Source of the DNA: Polyporus tsugae
Lineage: Eukaryota; Basidiomycota; Agaricomycetes; Polyporales; Polyporaceae
DNA length: 64,000 nt
Direction: 5' to 3'
Assembly: GCA_024305745.1 (NCBI GenBank)
Contig: JAHRBS010000004.1
Span: 3,410,001-3,474,000, forward strand
Shown piece after piece: positions 1 to 12,500 of the stretch (its first letter is position 1; every line of letters starts with the position of its first letter). The notes below the pieces were generated by a model that was not told the origin of the DNA, did no database searches, and saw only the letters and a program-made list of their open reading frames with translations. The position numbers were made by a program, and so were the translations under genes.

Positions 1-213
1 AAAAGGGAGGGAACGATCAACACCGAGACGACGCTGCGCAATTACAAACTAAGAGAACACCACGGACAGAATACGGGGAACATAACCTCCACCCCTGACT
101 GAGTGCCGAATGCGCACCAATTCTGATAATCCCAATACCAGATCGCTCTTCCGTGAGCGTTTCGATCCAGCCACCCGCCGTATGTACGACACGTCACTCC
201 AGACGAACAGCGC

Positions 214-1072
214 TCACTCGCTGGCGACAAGCCCCGCCATCATTCGCTGCACGTCGCCAACTCCGTTGGGTGCACCACCCACGACGCGAGGGGGAAGGCC
301 AGGGTGCCTGACTCCCAGTGCCGCGCCGAGCATCCTCTTGCCCGGATCACCAATACGCGGAGCGCCGTGCTCAGGCTGAGCGGCGAGGACGGCAGGGTCA
401 GAGGCTGTCGGATCAACGGGAGTGACGTCTCCGCCGAGGGACGAGGAAATGAGTGCGTTGAGCGTTGGATGGGACGGGAGGTTAGGGAGAGTGGGCGATG
501 GCTCGCGGTCGCGCGTGATTTGGTCGACCACGTTGCCGTTCGCCTGAGCGCTCCCGTTGGAGGTGTTGTTGGTACGGTAGGCATGACTGACGGACAGACC
601 GCGGCCATGCGAGACGGAGTTCCGGACGTTGTGGCCGCGCCCGGAGGTGTTGTGCGTCCTGGAATTCACGGACTGAATGACATCCTGAGCATCAGGGCCA
701 TCGTATGGCTTGACGGTAGCGGTGCTTGAAGAGTTGGGAGAGGTGAAGATGGAGGGAGGGAATGCGAGAGCGTGCAAGTACGCCCGCTTAGCTGTCAGGC
801 GGACACCATGCAACCGTCAGCATCTGAGGAGCAACGATGATGACGACAAAGAGGGTGTTCAGGCGCATATATGGACACTCACCTATGGTAGCGTCATTAA
901 ATACAATCAGGAGGCTAGTGTCGTTAATCCACTTGATCTTGAAGCCACCGTTAAAGTTATCCCACTCTGAAAAGGCGGCTTGGATATCCCTGGTTTTAAG
1001 CTCCTTTGGGAAGCCGGTAAGGGACAAGATACGAGTGACGCAGGCGGAAAGCTGGGAGAGAGCTGCTGCCAT
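214..1072 (-). CDS. R3HCC1-like RNA-binding (RRM-like fold) protein
   Basis: Two exons, 1072..883 and 791..214, joined by a 91-nt GT-AG intron, encode about 255 residues. The splice restores one continuous domain (residues about 12-75) that reads LTGFP...FKTRD-like start, then GGFKIKWINDTSLLIVF, then an alanine-rich helix ending AFPP. This matches the C-terminal RRM-like module of the animal R3HCC1/R3HCC1L family, where a G-F-x-I-K-W-V-D-D-T motif is characteristic. The rest is Ser/Asn/Pro-rich and probably disordered, with a short helical end containing MMAGLVASE. No R3H domain is visible, so this is a short form. The start was chosen as the first ATG before the domain. A role in RNA binding is inferred from the family only. 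It is transcribed away from the SIKE-like gene, sharing its upstream region. Confidence 0.72.
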
Positions 1073-1997
1073 CGTAGCGCACGAGATTGTAGTGTGATCT
1101 GTGTAGTGGAGGGGGCGAGCTCGAAACGGGTGTGTGGTTGCTGTGCGAGCGGCGGGTGGAGGCGAGACGAAAAGAGTTAAAGGATGATAGAGCTATACGT
1201 TAAGCGGAACAAGACGGCGGAGGAGGAGGAAGGAGCGAGGAGATGGTCGTGCAAATCCGAGCAGAGCAGAGCCAAGAAGCGCGCCGGGTTCCCAGGCGCC
1301 GGTGCGCATCAGGCGCGGTCCGCCTAACATATATGCCACCCCCACGCCTTCTTCCATCATCCGTTCTGACGGGCCACGTTCTCTCGCCTTGTAACCAGCC
1401 GACGACAACGCTCGTGCGTACTTAAGTATAAGTATCCATTCAACCCGCTGGATTGGCCTAAACCCTTCCTTTGCGACGGGCGGACACTGGCAACAAATGG
1501 TCGATACGAGCACCGGCGAAGCTCTGCGGCTACCAAGGCACGATACCCGCCTTCTTCGTATGTCTAAACCCGTTCCCACATGGGGTTGCAGTGCAGGCGG
1601 GCGGCCGCTGCGCGCGAAGTTAATGGTCGCTATGTATCAAAAGTCTCGTGGTGACAGTACTACTACACCATATTAATCAACATAGTTCAGGCTGATAATA
1701 GCAAAACTGACGTTGCGGAAAGCATGACTGCATGACTGCATGACGACTCGAAAAGGCAGCTGAATGTATGGAACGGTACAAATGTTTAAATACAACACGC
1801 CAATGCTGACCGCGTCTGTCCTATATATTTAAATACTAAGACGAGCACCGAGGAACACCGTTCTTTTCTGCGTGCAGCTGGAGTGACGTACTCGTGTGTG
1901 ACGCGTAACGAGAGGACCCCGAACATCCCTCTCTCACAATATTGATGTGCGCGTGCTTACGGTACCTCGGCCTTGACGAGGCTGGATCGCACTTCGG
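1073..1997. promoter_or_regulatory. Divergent intergenic region, R3HCC1-like / SIKE-like genes
   Basis: About 925 bp between two divergently transcribed genes. TATA-like AT-rich tracts lie at 1783-1793 and 1822-1836 and an inverted CCAAT box (attgg) at 1452-1456. A short tandem repeat of GCATGACT (two full copies plus seven bases of a third) lies at 1722-1744. No convincing coding sequence is present. Promoter function is inferred from position. Confidence 0.45.
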
Positions 1998-3471
1998 ATG
2001 GCGGACCTCCCCAGTTTCTCCTTCTCCTTATATCCCTCGGCCGAGTGGACGTCACTGCACTTGTCTCCCTCGTACGCCATGTATCATGACCTCGACGGAG
2101 ACCTCATACGCGCCTGGCAAATACTCCACGAACTATCTGAGCAAAATGCCCTAAACCACAAGATGGCCGCGACCCTCGCGTCCCAAGCCCATTCCCTCAA
2201 AGTATGGGACCAGTTGCGAACTTTGCTGCTTTTGAGCATTGATCCATGCGAGGGATTGTAGGGTGACGCTGCAAATGTCGCGAGTGGATTCTCGCTGAGG
2301 CGCGTAAACGTCGACATCTCAAAAGGTGAGTAATCCTACGACAGTGACTGAAAGCTACCAGCCATTGAGCCACCTCACCCGTGTCCTCATCTTACAGAAG
2401 GGTTCGAGTCAGAAATAGAGCGCCAGAACGCGCAGATAATCATAGAGAATCATACTCTGCTTCAGGAGAATAAGCAGCTCTCTACGCTCTTGAAAGAATA
2501 CGAGGAGACAATGGAAAACGTCATGTCCAAGTTCCGCAAGCATGCAGTACGTGCCCGTACAAACATTTCTCTTGCGATGCTCATTTGGTACGAAGTTCGC
2601 CGCGCAACAACACGAGCTCACCATGACACGACATTACGAGACCCTCATCCAAAACCTAGACAACACCCTTCCCCACAACGACTTCTCCACCAACGCCTCC
2701 GCGACCCACTCCCTCCACCGCCTCGCCCGCTTCCTCCGCGCCCTCCTCCACTCCATGAACGGTGACTCTCCCCAACACTCACCCCAACAAGACTCCCCAC
2801 CGCCGCACGAACACGACCCCAACCCTGCCCTGCCCTCCTCCCTCCCCACCCCCGACGAGCTCCACGCGCTCCTCACCTCGCGCGAAGACTGGGCGATCGA
2901 GCGCGAGTCCGAGATCTCGCGCCTCGAGTCCGAGAACGAGCACCTCCGCCACATGCTCGGCATCGACCGCGCCGCCGCCGAGGCCAACGGCTGGCTCGAC
3001 GACGAGGCCCGCGAGCTCACCTTCCGCCGCCCCGCCCCCTCGTACCGATCCGGCAGCCCGGGCCAGATGGGCGGCGGCGGCGGCGGCTTCGTGCGCGGCA
3101 GCATACCCTCGTTCGACGGCGGCCAGGGCCAGGGCCAGAGCCAAGTCGGCGTGGGCGTGGGTGGTGGGGCGAGCAACTTGGGCATCGGCATGAGTCCTGC
3201 CCTGGGTCCTGCGCCGGGACCGGGTTCGGGGCCTGCGCCCGGTGTGAACCTCGGCCTCGGACCTAGCCAAGGCCCTGCCGCGGGTGTCGGTGGGCCAGTG
3301 GGGGCACCGGGTGGAAGCACGCTTCAGCCTGGAATGAGGGGCGTCCAGGGGCGGCGGCCAGCTATGTTTGGTCGTGGGCGGGGTGGTCCTCCGTTCTGGG
3401 AGGGGATGAACCAACCCCCGCAGGAACGCCTCTGGCAGACACAGGGAGCGGGGTTTGACCTCAATCGATGA
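1998..3471 (+). CDS. SIKE/FGFR1OP2-like coiled-coil protein (STRIPAK-associated)
   Basis: Four exons: 1998..2201, 2262..2325, 2398..2546, 2596..3471 (introns 60, 72 and 49 nt; phases consistent; about 430 residues). The centre reads [20 protein letters not shown] followed by a helix with [16 protein letters not shown]. This is the hallmark coiled-coil of the SIKE/FGFR1OP2 family, which binds striatin in STRIPAK phosphatase-kinase complexes (Sordaria SCI1 is a fungal member). A second predicted coiled coil ([20 protein letters not shown]) and the block HMLGID follow. The C-terminal third is Gly/Pro/Gln-rich low complexity with runs of six glycines. The start is uncertain: an in-frame ATG at 2079 ([13 protein letters not shown]) gives a better match to typical N-termini of about 400 residues. 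A function in STRIPAK signalling is inferred from family membership. Confidence 0.82.
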
Positions 3472-4154
3472 CCTCGTGTATTTGCTGTCGTGTTCGCTGC
3501 TTTCGTGGACTTTTATATATTCGGATAACACCTCTTGTTTGAAGCGATGACGGTTGTCCGCCTGACCACTTAAGGTTGTCCGGTCGTTCATTGGAGGCAT
3601 AGGTCATGATCATTCTGAGTCGTGTAGGATGCAAGCAAGTACAAAAGTGAAGAAAGCGTGATATCACCGGGACGGGGTATGGTAAGTGATGTATGCACAT
3701 AAGAGTACTCGTACAACAACACATACAGCGCTCTGTGTATGCATGTCTACTCCTGTATATCGAATGCGATGCAAGATTGATACAATGTGAGGGGCAGAGA
3801 GGAGAATAAACACTGTAGCGCAGCATTATAGGGCAAAAAGTTCTACGCATATACGAGCGGCGAGGTGCACCGCAGCAAGGGCTTTACAATCCCATAGGAC
3901 AGCCCCAAGTACGCTGCTTCACGGCCACGACCTCTTCTACGATGGCGATGACGCGAGAGGGTACGCAAAGTAAGGGATGGGCAACGCGATGGGTAAATAG
4001 GAAAGGAAGAGGTGTGGTAATAGTGGGGTCGTGAGGTGTCCGGAACGTTCATAAAGCATAAAGCGCGGAAAGCAAGCTCAAAGCGAATTGCAGACACACA
4101 TGTCATAACAAGATACTTAGACACAATAGGGATCGAGAGAAGGCGGCACAGCTA
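3472..4154. other. Convergent intergenic region (3' ends)
   Basis: 683 bp between the 3' end of the SIKE-like gene (+) and the 3' end of the disordered orphan (-). An AATAAA at 3804-3809 could serve the + strand gene as a polyadenylation signal. I see no coding sequence; the short open frames here lack any recognisable domain. Confidence 0.5.
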
Positions 4155-6563
4155 TTAGTGGGTGTCGCTGCTGACCGCCCATCCGAGGCTGCTTCGTCCG
4201 ATACCCTCCCAAGCGATGCCGACCATCTTCTCCTTACCCGCTGCGAGCGTACCGTCGCGTGCACGCTGCCATCCGATGGCGTGCGCCTGACAGATATTGT
4301 GCAGGGCTTGCAAGCGGAGAATGATGGGGTTCGCGACCGGACGCATGCGGGAGATGCGTGTATCCGGCTGGTAGGGAGGACGGAAAGGAGAGCGAGGGAG
4401 TGGGGGAGGGATGGGGAAGACGCGCTCGTGCGCATGGAGGGAATCGGGGGATCGAGAGAAAAGGGGGATAAGGGTGCGTTGGTATTGGAAGGCCTCGTCT
4501 TCCCGGTACATGTCCATATCAGCGAAGACCTGAACATCGAACGAGGAGACGCGGTAGCCCTCGGGCTTGAGGCCGGTCTGCGAACGACGAGATGCTGAGT
4601 AGCCCAATCGAGTCGCGGGAGACCGCGAACGGGAACGCGAGCGCGATCTTGAGTCGGACAGCGAACGCTCGCTATACAGGTCAACTCCAGCGGAGAACAT
4701 CGTCGCCTTAACGTACGCATGCTGAAATTGCGCCGCAAGGTCCATGAAGCTGGAAATGGAGCGGCTGACGCGGTGCACGAGCTTCGTTGTCGGGCTGGGA
4801 GGTGGTTGGTCGTCCGATTGGCCGGACAGGCTCCCGCGCCTGGTCAGAGGCCGGCCTCGATCGATTGCAAGAGGCTCCTTGCGTTTGGGTCGTGGTGGGG
4901 CAGGAACGGCGAGCGGATGTTCGGATGCTGGCAGTGCTGGCGCATTTGGTGGTGGTTTGGAGGATTGCCTGTGAGTGGCAACGGGGGAGTCCGACAGCGG
5001 CGAAGAGAAGACGATGGTATGCTTGCTGGTGGGGATAGGTGACGAAGAGGGTGTGGTGAGTGCGGTGGAGGTGGAACGGAGGGAGCTCTTGCTCGTGAAC
5101 GAGAACCAGGAGCCAGAGTGAGTGACGGTAGAGGTGGAAGATGAGCTAGTGGACGTGGATGACGACGTGCTTGAAATAGACTCGGCCGTCGACGCACGCA
5201 AGGCCCTGATGGCCACGGACTTCTTCACCTTCGTCACCGGCTCCGACATAGTGTCCTTGAACCCCTTGGCCTTGTCGTCTATCTGGGCCGGTTCCAGAAG
5301 GACTGCAAGTAGTTCTGCCTTGTGCGCATCCCGCCGTACGTACGACCGGCTGTCCTCGTCCTCGCCAAACAAGGGGCCATGCATAGCAGCAAGAACGTCG
5401 GAGAAGGTGACAGACCTCGAGAGGCTCTTGGCATGCTGGAGGGCAAGCTCGCGCTGGGCTCGAGGGAGGGTCAGGGAGTCCTTATCCGAGAGGGAACGGC
5501 TGGTGGGAGGAGAAAGCGACATCGGACGAGAAGGAGGGGACGGCATGATGTCGTACAGGAACATGCCGCTCTCATCGGACTGCTTCTCATGACGCGTGGG
5601 CCTGGGGAATCGAGCATCGGCGTTCCGGAGGGAGTCGTAGCAGACGAGCTGTCGGGGCTGACCACTCGCTATCCTTAGCTGCGAAGTCCGTGCGGCCCGG
5701 GCTGCCTCTGCCTTGCGCTGCCGTTCGCGTTCGCGCTCCTTGGCCTGGCGTTCAGCCGCTCGCCGCTCGCGCTGCGCCTCCTCCTTCTGGCGCGCGACCC
5801 GCGCCTTCTCACCTCGAAAGCGTTGCATGCTGTGCTCCCAGACCCGTTCGCATTGCCGCAGCCGTTCCTCTCGCAACCGTCTCTGCTGTGCTTCGTGTGC
5901 ACGCCTCTCTGCCTCCATTACGCGTGCTTCGGCCTCGGCGTCTAGTCGAAGACCGCCTTCGGGGACGAATGAGCTGGAGAAGTCTTCGTCGCGCACGGCA
6001 GCGATGCGCGGGTCGTCGTCACCGTCGACGTCGATGCCACGGAGTTTGAGGAGAAGGATCTTGGCGAGATGCATGTTGTCGAGCGCGTAGGCCACATGCA
6101 TTTGGTCTTGGAGCGACCGCGGTGGAGACGGGGGCGAGTCATAGTAGTCGAGCGGGCGGTCTAACCTGTAATCCTGGAAATGGTCTGGGGGCGTTAGGGG
6201 ACCAAGGGGTGTCAAGTCCGAAAGGTCGGAGAAGGCGCTGCTGGAGGAGCCAGTGCGCGGGATGGTGTCCGACGGTGACGTGGACAAGGAGGGAAGGGGT
6301 TGTGGTGGTGACGGGGGTGGAGGGAGGCGTGACGAGGACGCGACGGGTTGAATGTGTGCGCTTGCGCGGTCGCGCGGGTCACGGAAGGTGGATCTGTATG
6401 AGGAGGTGCGAGATGAAAACATGGGGGATGTATGAGGGTGGGCGACGGCTTGCCTTAGTAAGGAGCTCTTGGAGGAGCGGGTGCGCAAGGACGAGCTCTG
6501 CTGTTGGGCCTTGCGCGCGATGGCGATAGGGGACACGTCTCTGGAGCGACCTCTGCAGTCCAT
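4155..6563 (-). CDS. Large disordered coiled-coil protein, unknown function
   Basis: One uninterrupted frame of about 802 residues from the ATG at 6563 (start MDCRGRSRDVSPIAIARKAQ). An upstream in-frame ATG at 6695 would add 44 residues, but that segment is a Pro/Ser-rich leader more like 5' UTR. I do not recognise a family. Visible parts: a Ser/Arg-rich N-terminus; a charged single helix or coiled coil rich in Glu, Arg, Gln and Ala encoded roughly at 5690-5945; Ser/Thr-rich linkers including a run of Ser/Thr; an RS-dipeptide tract encoded near 4615-4660; and a more ordered-looking C-terminal part (SSFDVQVFADMDMY..., then FSRSPDSLHAHERVFPIPPP). The absence of introns across 2.4 kb is unusual beside its intron-rich neighbours. 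It could be a cytoskeletal or RNA-associated scaffold, but the sequence does not say which. Confidence 0.68.
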   Translation of the reverse strand: MDCRGRSRDVSPIAIARKAQQQSSSLRTRSSKSSLLRQAVAHPHTSPMFSSRTSSYRSTFRDPRDRASAHIQPVASSSRLPPPPSPPQPLPSLSTSPSDTIPRTGSSSSAFSDLSDLTPLGPLTPPDHFQDYRLDRPLDYYDSPPSPPRSLQDQMHVAYALDNMHLAKILLLKLRGIDVDGDDDPRIAAVRDEDFSSSFVPEGGLRLDAEAEARVMEAERRAHEAQQRRLREERLRQCERVWEHSMQRFRGEKARVARQKEEAQRERRAAERQAKERERERQRKAEAARAARTSQLRIASGQPRQLVCYDSLRNADARFPRPTRHEKQSDESGMFLYDIMPSPPSRPMSLSPPTSRSLSDKDSLTLPRAQRELALQHAKSLSRSVTFSDVLAAMHGPLFGEDEDSRSYVRRDAHKAELLAVLLEPAQIDDKAKGFKDTMSEPVTKVKKSVAIRALRASTAESISSTSSSTSTSSSSTSTVTHSGSWFSFTSKSSLRSTSTALTTPSSSPIPTSKHTIVFSSPLSDSPVATHRQSSKPPPNAPALPASEHPLAVPAPPRPKRKEPLAIDRGRPLTRRGSLSGQSDDQPPPSPTTKLVHRVSRSISSFMDLAAQFQHAYVKATMFSAGVDLYSERSLSDSRSRSRSRSRSPATRLGYSASRRSQTGLKPEGYRVSSFDVQVFADMDMYREDEAFQYQRTLIPLFSRSPDSLHAHERVFPIPPPLPRSPFRPPYQPDTRISRMRPVANPIILRLQALHNICQAHAIGWQRARDGTLAAGKEKMVGIAWEGIGRSSLGWAVSSDTH

Positions 6564-9500
6564 GGCGGAGGGCGCTTGGGGGAGGGGGGCGTGACTGGGA
6601 GGAAGTGGGAAGGAGATCAGAGAAGGGGACGGCGAGGACGAGAAAGGGCTTATACGTACGTCCGATGGCGGTCGTGGCGGATGGGAAAGTGACAAGGTGG
6701 TGACAAGGCCGAGATGAGCAGTGGTCGACCACGCTGGGCAGTTATGAGAGATGGGCGATGCCTCGAGGCGGCGTCTTCACTTCCTCCTGATACAGTATCA
6801 GAGATCCTCTCCAGCGCCGGTCCAGATCTCCTCGACAACCTCCAGATGCAACAAGAATGTTGCAGCGGGTTCTTGGCCGGTCCGTGCAGCTGGTAACGGA
6901 GAGACAGGGGCTCCGGCACTAGAGTCATTCAGATCACAGTATTCCCCTCGAACAAAAGCCAATTGGCACGATCCCTTTTGTGCGCTTTGCCCCCCATAAG
7001 TATGCAGGCCGTCTTGCATTGTGCTAACAAAAATGCTGGAAAACACACGTCTCCTCAGTCAAGCAGGTCGCATCGCTGTCAGGGGCCAATATGCATGCAC
7101 GCGATCAGTGCCGTCAAAGATTATCCACGGCGTGTTCGCAGAGGCTGCCATTCTCCTCCTAGCTCTTCCGACTCCCGAGAAGAGTGGGCTTCTCGCTAAG
7201 CGACTGTTCTCTAGTGTCATAGTACCAAAGTGCTAGTCAAGTTACCAGCTCTAGCATCCAGTTCCGAGCATCGCCAAGGAGCACCGCGGACTTCCAACCA
7301 TGTCCAACGACATATCAGACCAAGTAATGCAGTATCAGACTGCAAGCAGCACAAGTCCTCTGTCACACTGGCCAGCTCGTGAGACTGCAATGCGCGCGGA
7401 TCCGGATGAGTCTGCACAGAGTTGATCGCAAAGCTTGACGCAAAGTCCCGTCGCCACCATCGCGCCACCAGATTGGGAGCATGTGCTTCAGGCTTGGGAC
7501 GGTGTTTCGTCCATCCGCCGTTCGCCGACTTGTTCCCGCCTCTGGACGTCGGCATTGATATCCTTCAGTCCCAGGATCGTCTCCTCCGTTTGCGGACAAC
7601 GACCTACGGCTCAGGCCTCAGGTCCGGTCACTACTGTATACTTGGCCCTCTGCCTAGCTCAAACACACTTCTGCCGCCTTCTAGACCGCCCCGAACGCTA
7701 CTACTGCCGACCTGGATTGAATATAGGGTTAAGCGTTTATCCCAGCTTTCCCAGACATCAGCGCGCATCCTTTCAATGCACATATGCGTTCCCCGCTAGC
7801 GCTCCCAGGACAGCATACCGCATACGGTGCGTTCACTGTGCACGCGCCGCTGCCACAACGTTTCTCGTCCCGCACAGGCCGATGCCCGTTCAACAAGCTT
7901 TCGCACTCGATTGCGGCTCGCCACTCCTGGGCGCGGCTTCTCGTCCGCCTGCGAACCGGGACCGCCCTCCGGGGTGCAGGCCGTATCGCACGTATGCACC
8001 CGCGTCCAATAACCGGAAATCTAAGCCGTTCTCGCACCATCCGTGCCACCCCACTTCTCTCGAACCGACGTCGCGGAAGTGAGTATCGTCTAATCCTCGC
8101 CTTTCAACGCATGCCTCAGGTTCGTTATCTCATAGATTGTGTTCAGTCCAGTCCAAGGTCCGAACAGGGTTGTATTTGTGTCTCGAACACGAAGCCAACA
8201 CCCTCTACCGCAGAGGCGACCGGTACCGGTGCTACGGACACCGACCCAAGTACCTCCGCGGCGGTGTGCTGAAACTGGCACGGGCGGTGCCGAGGGACTG
8301 CGGCGCCGAAACCATTCGCGGACTGGGAAGAACAGGTTCCTTTCTCTCTCTCAGGTATCTGTCAGAGAGATAATTGCGTCCGGTGTCAAGCAGGCACCAT
8401 GGATATCGGACATTGTAGACGGTCTCTGCTACAGCGGATGCATAGCGGGGTCTTTCCTTCCTTCGGCGCAGTGCTCAGCACAAAGTGGCCCGCCGCGGGA
8501 GCGTCGCCACGCGCACGTGTTCCGGGGTGACGTCTGCCTGGGAAGGAGCGGCAGCGAAGGAGGTCGGCAACGGCTGGGTAACCGTGGGTTAGCTCCTGTC
8601 GTTTGCGCTGCCATGTCCGCATAGAAAGGCCGCCTCTCCTGCCACGCCGCAAATCCATCACTGCCGTCCACGTTGTTCCCACTCTTCCGCCAACATGAGG
8701 CTGCTCGACGCTCACGCATCCGATATCTTTCCCCCGCACTCCCCGATCTCTACCTCCGTCTTGCCTGCAATGGATCCACTGTGCCTTGACACAACCTTCT
8801 GCAAGAGGTAGCACTCCCCACGGGCAACATATCCAGCTAGGCCACGCTAGCGCCTCATGTCCGCCCCATGTATTCCAGCGGTGCGCCCCTGGGCGAGTCA
8901 GTACGGTGTGTCGTCCTGAGCTGTACAACAATGGCTGACATCTCCGGATAGACAGGAAATCCGCCTGCGACTGCGGGTATCAAAAGTAAAGTGCGGGACC
9001 TCCTGGCGCACTCATGTTGGCCTTTGGGAGGACGCTCTGGTAACATCCAGGGTCGAGTCAGCAATATGTCCAGCGACAAACCACTCCTTGAAACCGATCC
9101 GAGGCGCATATACTTTCGCACGTGCGGTTGCAGCGGCTCATTTGGTCAGTGCTCCTGCTGCACTCGTCAGATCCCCCGACACGTCCAACTACACATCGTG
9201 TAGTTGTTGACTCACCCGGATAATACAATTTGTCATAGTAGTTCATGTGGCCGCCAGACGGACGGACGGCGTTTGCTTACGTCCACCAGCGACATACATT
9301 TCCGGATACGCGACAACAGGGTGGCCACAAGGCCGATCTTCGTGTTCTCGCCAAGCTCTCGAGAAGCGACCTCTGTTTTACATGGGGTTGTATGTGAGTA
9401 TCATTCAGTCGTCTCATCGCACATCGTCGTCGTGTGACCAGCTCCCTCTTGTCTCGAACGATCTTTGCATTGCGCGGAGGCGAATATATGCGCGTGTCAA

Positions 9501-12500
9501 ACCACGCCAGAGGGCGTCCAGGCACAGTCAGTCGGAGCGCGCAGAAGTCGTCGGCCACTGGCCAATCCTGGCGTCCTGAGGGAAGGAAGGCTTCAGCATG
9601 TCCTTCAAGCGGCGTCCTGTGACGCCACGAGCCTCCCTCCATGGCTGCGCTTTCCTGAGGACGTGGTTTACATTTCGCCCGTCCTCCGCGCATCAGACGC
9701 GTCACTCCGCGATGCCGAATACGTACCCTTTGGACTCATTGGGCATTATTCTTGACCATTTGGGAGAGGAGAATCATTTTTAGGCGTTCGTGCGGAGCAT
9801 TACTCGTTCGCCAGATACCCAGCGCTCGGAGTATCGCTCTCTTCTATGCCGTACTCAGGGTTCGCAAGGACGTAAGGCCATTCGTCGCTCTCAGTCCCCA
9901 GGTCCTTGCTACGGCGACTACTATTCAAGTGCTACGCTTGCGGAGCGTGGTATGAACGCTGGCCCCTGGTTCTCTTCCCAGGTTCTCGACCTTCATAGAA
10001 TCGACGGTGCGTAGGCACTGGGAAGCGTTTCGGCCTTGGTGGACGGTCAGTTGATCTCAGCGTTCATTACTTCACACCTATCGTTCTCACCCAGCTTCTG
10101 CAATGGAACCGAGTCATGTGAACTTCTCCGCCATTTTCTCGTTTAGACGCGGCTTCCTCATCCCCCGGAGGGAGTGACCCTGCTCCGTCTCCGACGTCCG
10201 TTCCGAGGTTCAGGGGACTGTTCCGTCTCGTCACTTCTGATGCTTGTCGTAGTGACGGAGGAGGCGAACAGAAGCGTCGCGAGCATCGGACCCGTCGGCC
10301 TGCGCTGGCTTCCCACTGGTGAAGGAACCTCGGATTCCTCTGCCAGTGGCTCCAGTGGCAGTTGAGAAGCGTCGTGGCGTTTCTTACGCACGGGACATCC
10401 TCGTTCTGGAATGTAAAGATACGTACTGCTCTCCCCTGCATCTTCTATTGGTGACCTTCCTCGCCCCACCGCAACAAAACGGGGAGTCCTGTGGCCTCGA
10501 GTTGCCTCCCCCGGAAGGCGTTCCTACCGGACGCCACGATACATTCGGTAAACCCTGACCGGTGACCCCACAACTTTGTGCAGCTTTCTATGGGCCCCCA
10601 TGACCTGCGACTCCACCTTTGTACGGTCGGTAGGGTGGTCTGAATAGCAGCCACAACGGTCAGTTTCGATCGACTCCGCGATGACTCTCAAGCGTTCACA
10701 CCACACGTTGTAGATCGAGAAAGGCGTTTGTTCACAGCTTCGCAGTCCAGTTTCTCCTCGTCGCCATCCCATGATCAAGGTCTCCTCGCCTTTGACGTGC
10801 ACGGGGTATCAGCACCCGGCGGGCAAGATGGTGCTGTGGTATTTCGCTTGAGATATCTGTGATATAGCCATCTGTGAGCGTGGTCCCCCTCAGATCATCT
10901 GACTCGTTTATCGAGCTCATTTCATCTCATTTGAGCAAAGGAAGCAGTGCCAACTCTTCCTCCGTGAAGCTGCCCCAGGTTCGTTATGCGAGAAATGGCA
11001 GGTGTTGCAAAGAGAGCATCGCCTTCCTCGTCGATCATCGATCGATACGAGGAGCGCGCTGCGTTGTGGGGTCGCATCTGCTTTCGCACCCACACCCTGG
11101 CAACAACGACTGTCGCGGCTGCTAGTTGACCAGTGGCTGCATGACCATTCTCGTCTCTCCCTTCGCACTACGTCGTGCGCTCTTCAACACGCCCCCCTCC
11201 TACGTGATCGATAACGCACCATTAGCGGAAGCAAGACCCAACGTTCTGGCATGCACGGGACGCTGGGGACACCACGGAGCTCGACGCTGCTCATGTGGCC
11301 TTCCCCCGCGTGCTAGTGCGTCCCGTCCCACCTCCGAAGCGGCGAGCGTCCCTTCTTCGAATTCGAGCCAATCGACCGAGATGCTTCTCACCCCCAGCGA
11401 AGATCTGGGACACCAGCACGCACTATGCGGCACACGATGCTCCACGCTCTGCGCGATCTCCCCCAAACTGTCGCTGAGCAGCCCCAATGCCGGCGTGATC
11501 TGGGGACCGGCATTAGCATCACGTAAGTACTGTACGCCTACGCCTACGTAGCTCCCCTTCCTTCAAACCGTTCGGCTTCGCGACCCACGCTCTTGTTGTC
11601 TCGAACCTTGTGAACACTTACATCCCCTCAAACTCCCCCGCCTTCCAAGTTCCCACTGCGTCCACCACTCAGAACCGCATCCGTGTCTCGGGGACGCCTC
11701 CATCGTTCCCCACGCCGATCCGCCGACTAGGACCCTGCAGGCCCATCTTCGCCATTCATATCGATACTTATCGCGCCGTCAACGTGCAGGCCCAGATCCA
11801 GAACCCCCCTCAAAGTCCGAGGGTACATACCTCATCTCTTACCACTGTTACCTAAAGCTCTGACGGTAGCATTTTGGACGACGCCGAACGCAGACTGCAT
11901 GAAGTCGCGAGATGTAGTGGACGCAGCTCCACGCGTTGTCTCGAGCTGCCCTGTTCGCTCGCGCCTGTGCGGCATTTCACCGATATTACATACGGCCCGG
12001 ATGTCGACATGTGCTGGGGAGCTGTACTTATCTCTGTGTCTGGGGACTAGCTCGTAATAAAGTTCTCTTATCTTTCCAGCCCACGCGTACGCTTCGTGCA
12101 ATTGGACCCGTTAGAACACAGACAAGGCGATAGAGCCCAACCACACTTCGATGATAGTGGAACGTGAACGGACATGCTCGTTCATCCTGCGAGATGCTGG
12201 GTGCCGCCAATCTCCAAGGGATAGGCACTTGATTATACGAGACACGAGGGTAATAGCGAGAAGTATCGTACCACGAACAACATGATAACGTCCAAACATA
12301 CTTCGAAAGACGGAGAGGCGTACCGGCCGTGGGGTGCCGCGAGAAGGTGGAGGACAACCAATGGAACCGACGGAGATAGGATGCCTGTATATCGGTAGAC
12401 AGCCTCCGTGCGTCCGAAAGGGAACTTCGTAAAAGGAACAATGTGTCGTAATGAGGAACTGCAGACGGCGAGACTGTGGTCAAGAAGATGGGGTGGCGCG

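Noticed and set aside
7435..8082. 215-codon open frame in the gene-poor island, with a GTGAGT at its end
   Set aside because: It begins with TTG rather than ATG, has no known motif, and no second exon in phase gave a protein-like continuation.
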